Assembly: GCA_026391455.1 (NCBI GenBank)
Contig: JAPLEH010000074.1
Location: forward strand, 44,459-108,458
DNA from: Bacteroidota bacterium
GTDB taxonomy: Bacteria; Bacteroidota; Bacteroidia; Chitinophagales; Chitinophagaceae
Length of the DNA: 64,000 nucleotides
Direction: 5' to 3'
Within the stretch, counting starts at the first letter, position 1. Every line of letters starts with the position of its first letter. Positions 63,875-64,000 of this stretch are shown here, piece by piece. The notes beneath the pieces are model-generated. The model was given only the letters and a program-made list of their open reading frames with translations, was not told the DNA's origin and ran no database searches. Position numbers and translations under genes: made by a program.

Positions 63875-64000
63875 TTATAAATCAAAGATAGTCAATTGAT
63901 TATCATTTAGCTCTTTGAAATCTTGTTGTTGTACTGAGTTTTCGAATAGTTTTACTATTGGTATTTTTTCAAAAATACTGATGCTTAACACTTGCAATAT
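63875..64000 (-). mobile_element. C-terminal end of IS4-family transposase (partial)
   Basis: Read on the minus strand from the right edge, an open frame of 41 codons ends in TAA at 63875-63877. The text (ILQVLSISIFEKIPIVKLF, then NDNQLTIFDL) resembles the C terminus of IS4-family transposases in Bacteroidetes, as I remember them. The rest of the gene lies outside the window. No terminal inverted repeat was resolved between 63838 and 63874, so the element end is not fixed. The identification rests on a short stretch. Confidence 0.55.

Noticed and set aside
1..64000. tRNA, rRNA or riboswitch genes
   Set aside because: I looked for T-loop and anticodon patterns and for known riboswitch cores in the gaps and found none that could be supported by eye.

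Overview
The window looks like a chromosomal segment from a member of the Bacteroidetes, most likely family Chitinophagaceae (order Chitinophagales). The basis is: type IX secretion sorting domains on two secreted proteins (one type B / CHU_C, one type A), many Bacteroidetes-type -7 boxes (TAnnTTTG), a type III glutamine synthetase, LytS/LytTR regulators with periplasmic TPR sensors, FISUMP, fasciclin and NHL lipoproteins, and weak Shine-Dalgarno sequences. No rRNA, tRNA or CRISPR array was recognised. The genus cannot be fixed from the sequence alone.

Layout. 1-6 kb holds poorly known genes: membrane and lipoproteins, a DUF1801-like protein, a secreted HExxH metallopeptidase with an Ig-like tail, and a ParDE toxin-antitoxin pair with a perfect palindromic operator. 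6-14 kb has a TlpA-like thioredoxin, a 945-residue T9SS surface protein, EF-P with an arginine-type loop, and accB and accC separated by a four-helix-bundle gene that lies between inverted repeats, then a PhyH dioxygenase and a lipoprotein. 14-26 kb is a regulatory island: two LytTR response regulators, two LytS-type histidine kinases with TPR sensors, and two paralogous secreted proteins, which reads as a duplicated and rearranged module. 26-46 kb is mostly housekeeping: glnN, purL, hldD, proC, pyrG, dapD, a glycosyltransferase, a Sua5/YrdC protein, the CCA-adding enzyme and miaA, with lipoproteins between them. 46-50 kb has a carboxypeptidase-regulatory-domain protein divergent from an Mrp/ApbC ATPase, then a PaiB-like protein and a glycerophosphodiesterase.

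50.4-58.5 kb is a kynurenine catabolic cluster. KMO, kynureninase, 3-hydroxyanthranilate dioxygenase, ACMS decarboxylase, a semialdehyde dehydrogenase and a RidA-type 2-aminomuconate deaminase would carry kynurenine to 4-oxalocrotonate. An SDR with a non-standard active site and a small secreted protein lie inside the cluster. pyrF follows, then an ECF sigma / anti-sigma / DUF4097 operon, a broken YciI-family gene, glutaryl-CoA dehydrogenase, and the C-terminal end of an IS4-like transposase running off the right edge.

The intergenic DNA is the most unusual part. Several repeat families are present: an 18-bp palindrome (ACCCGATAGCTATCGGGT), a tandem array carrying CTCCGGG palindromes, nested inverted repeats between convergent genes, and two separate cases in which long inverted copies of a repeat bracket a divergently transcribed gene pair (46.4-48.8 kb and 51.5-53.5 kb).
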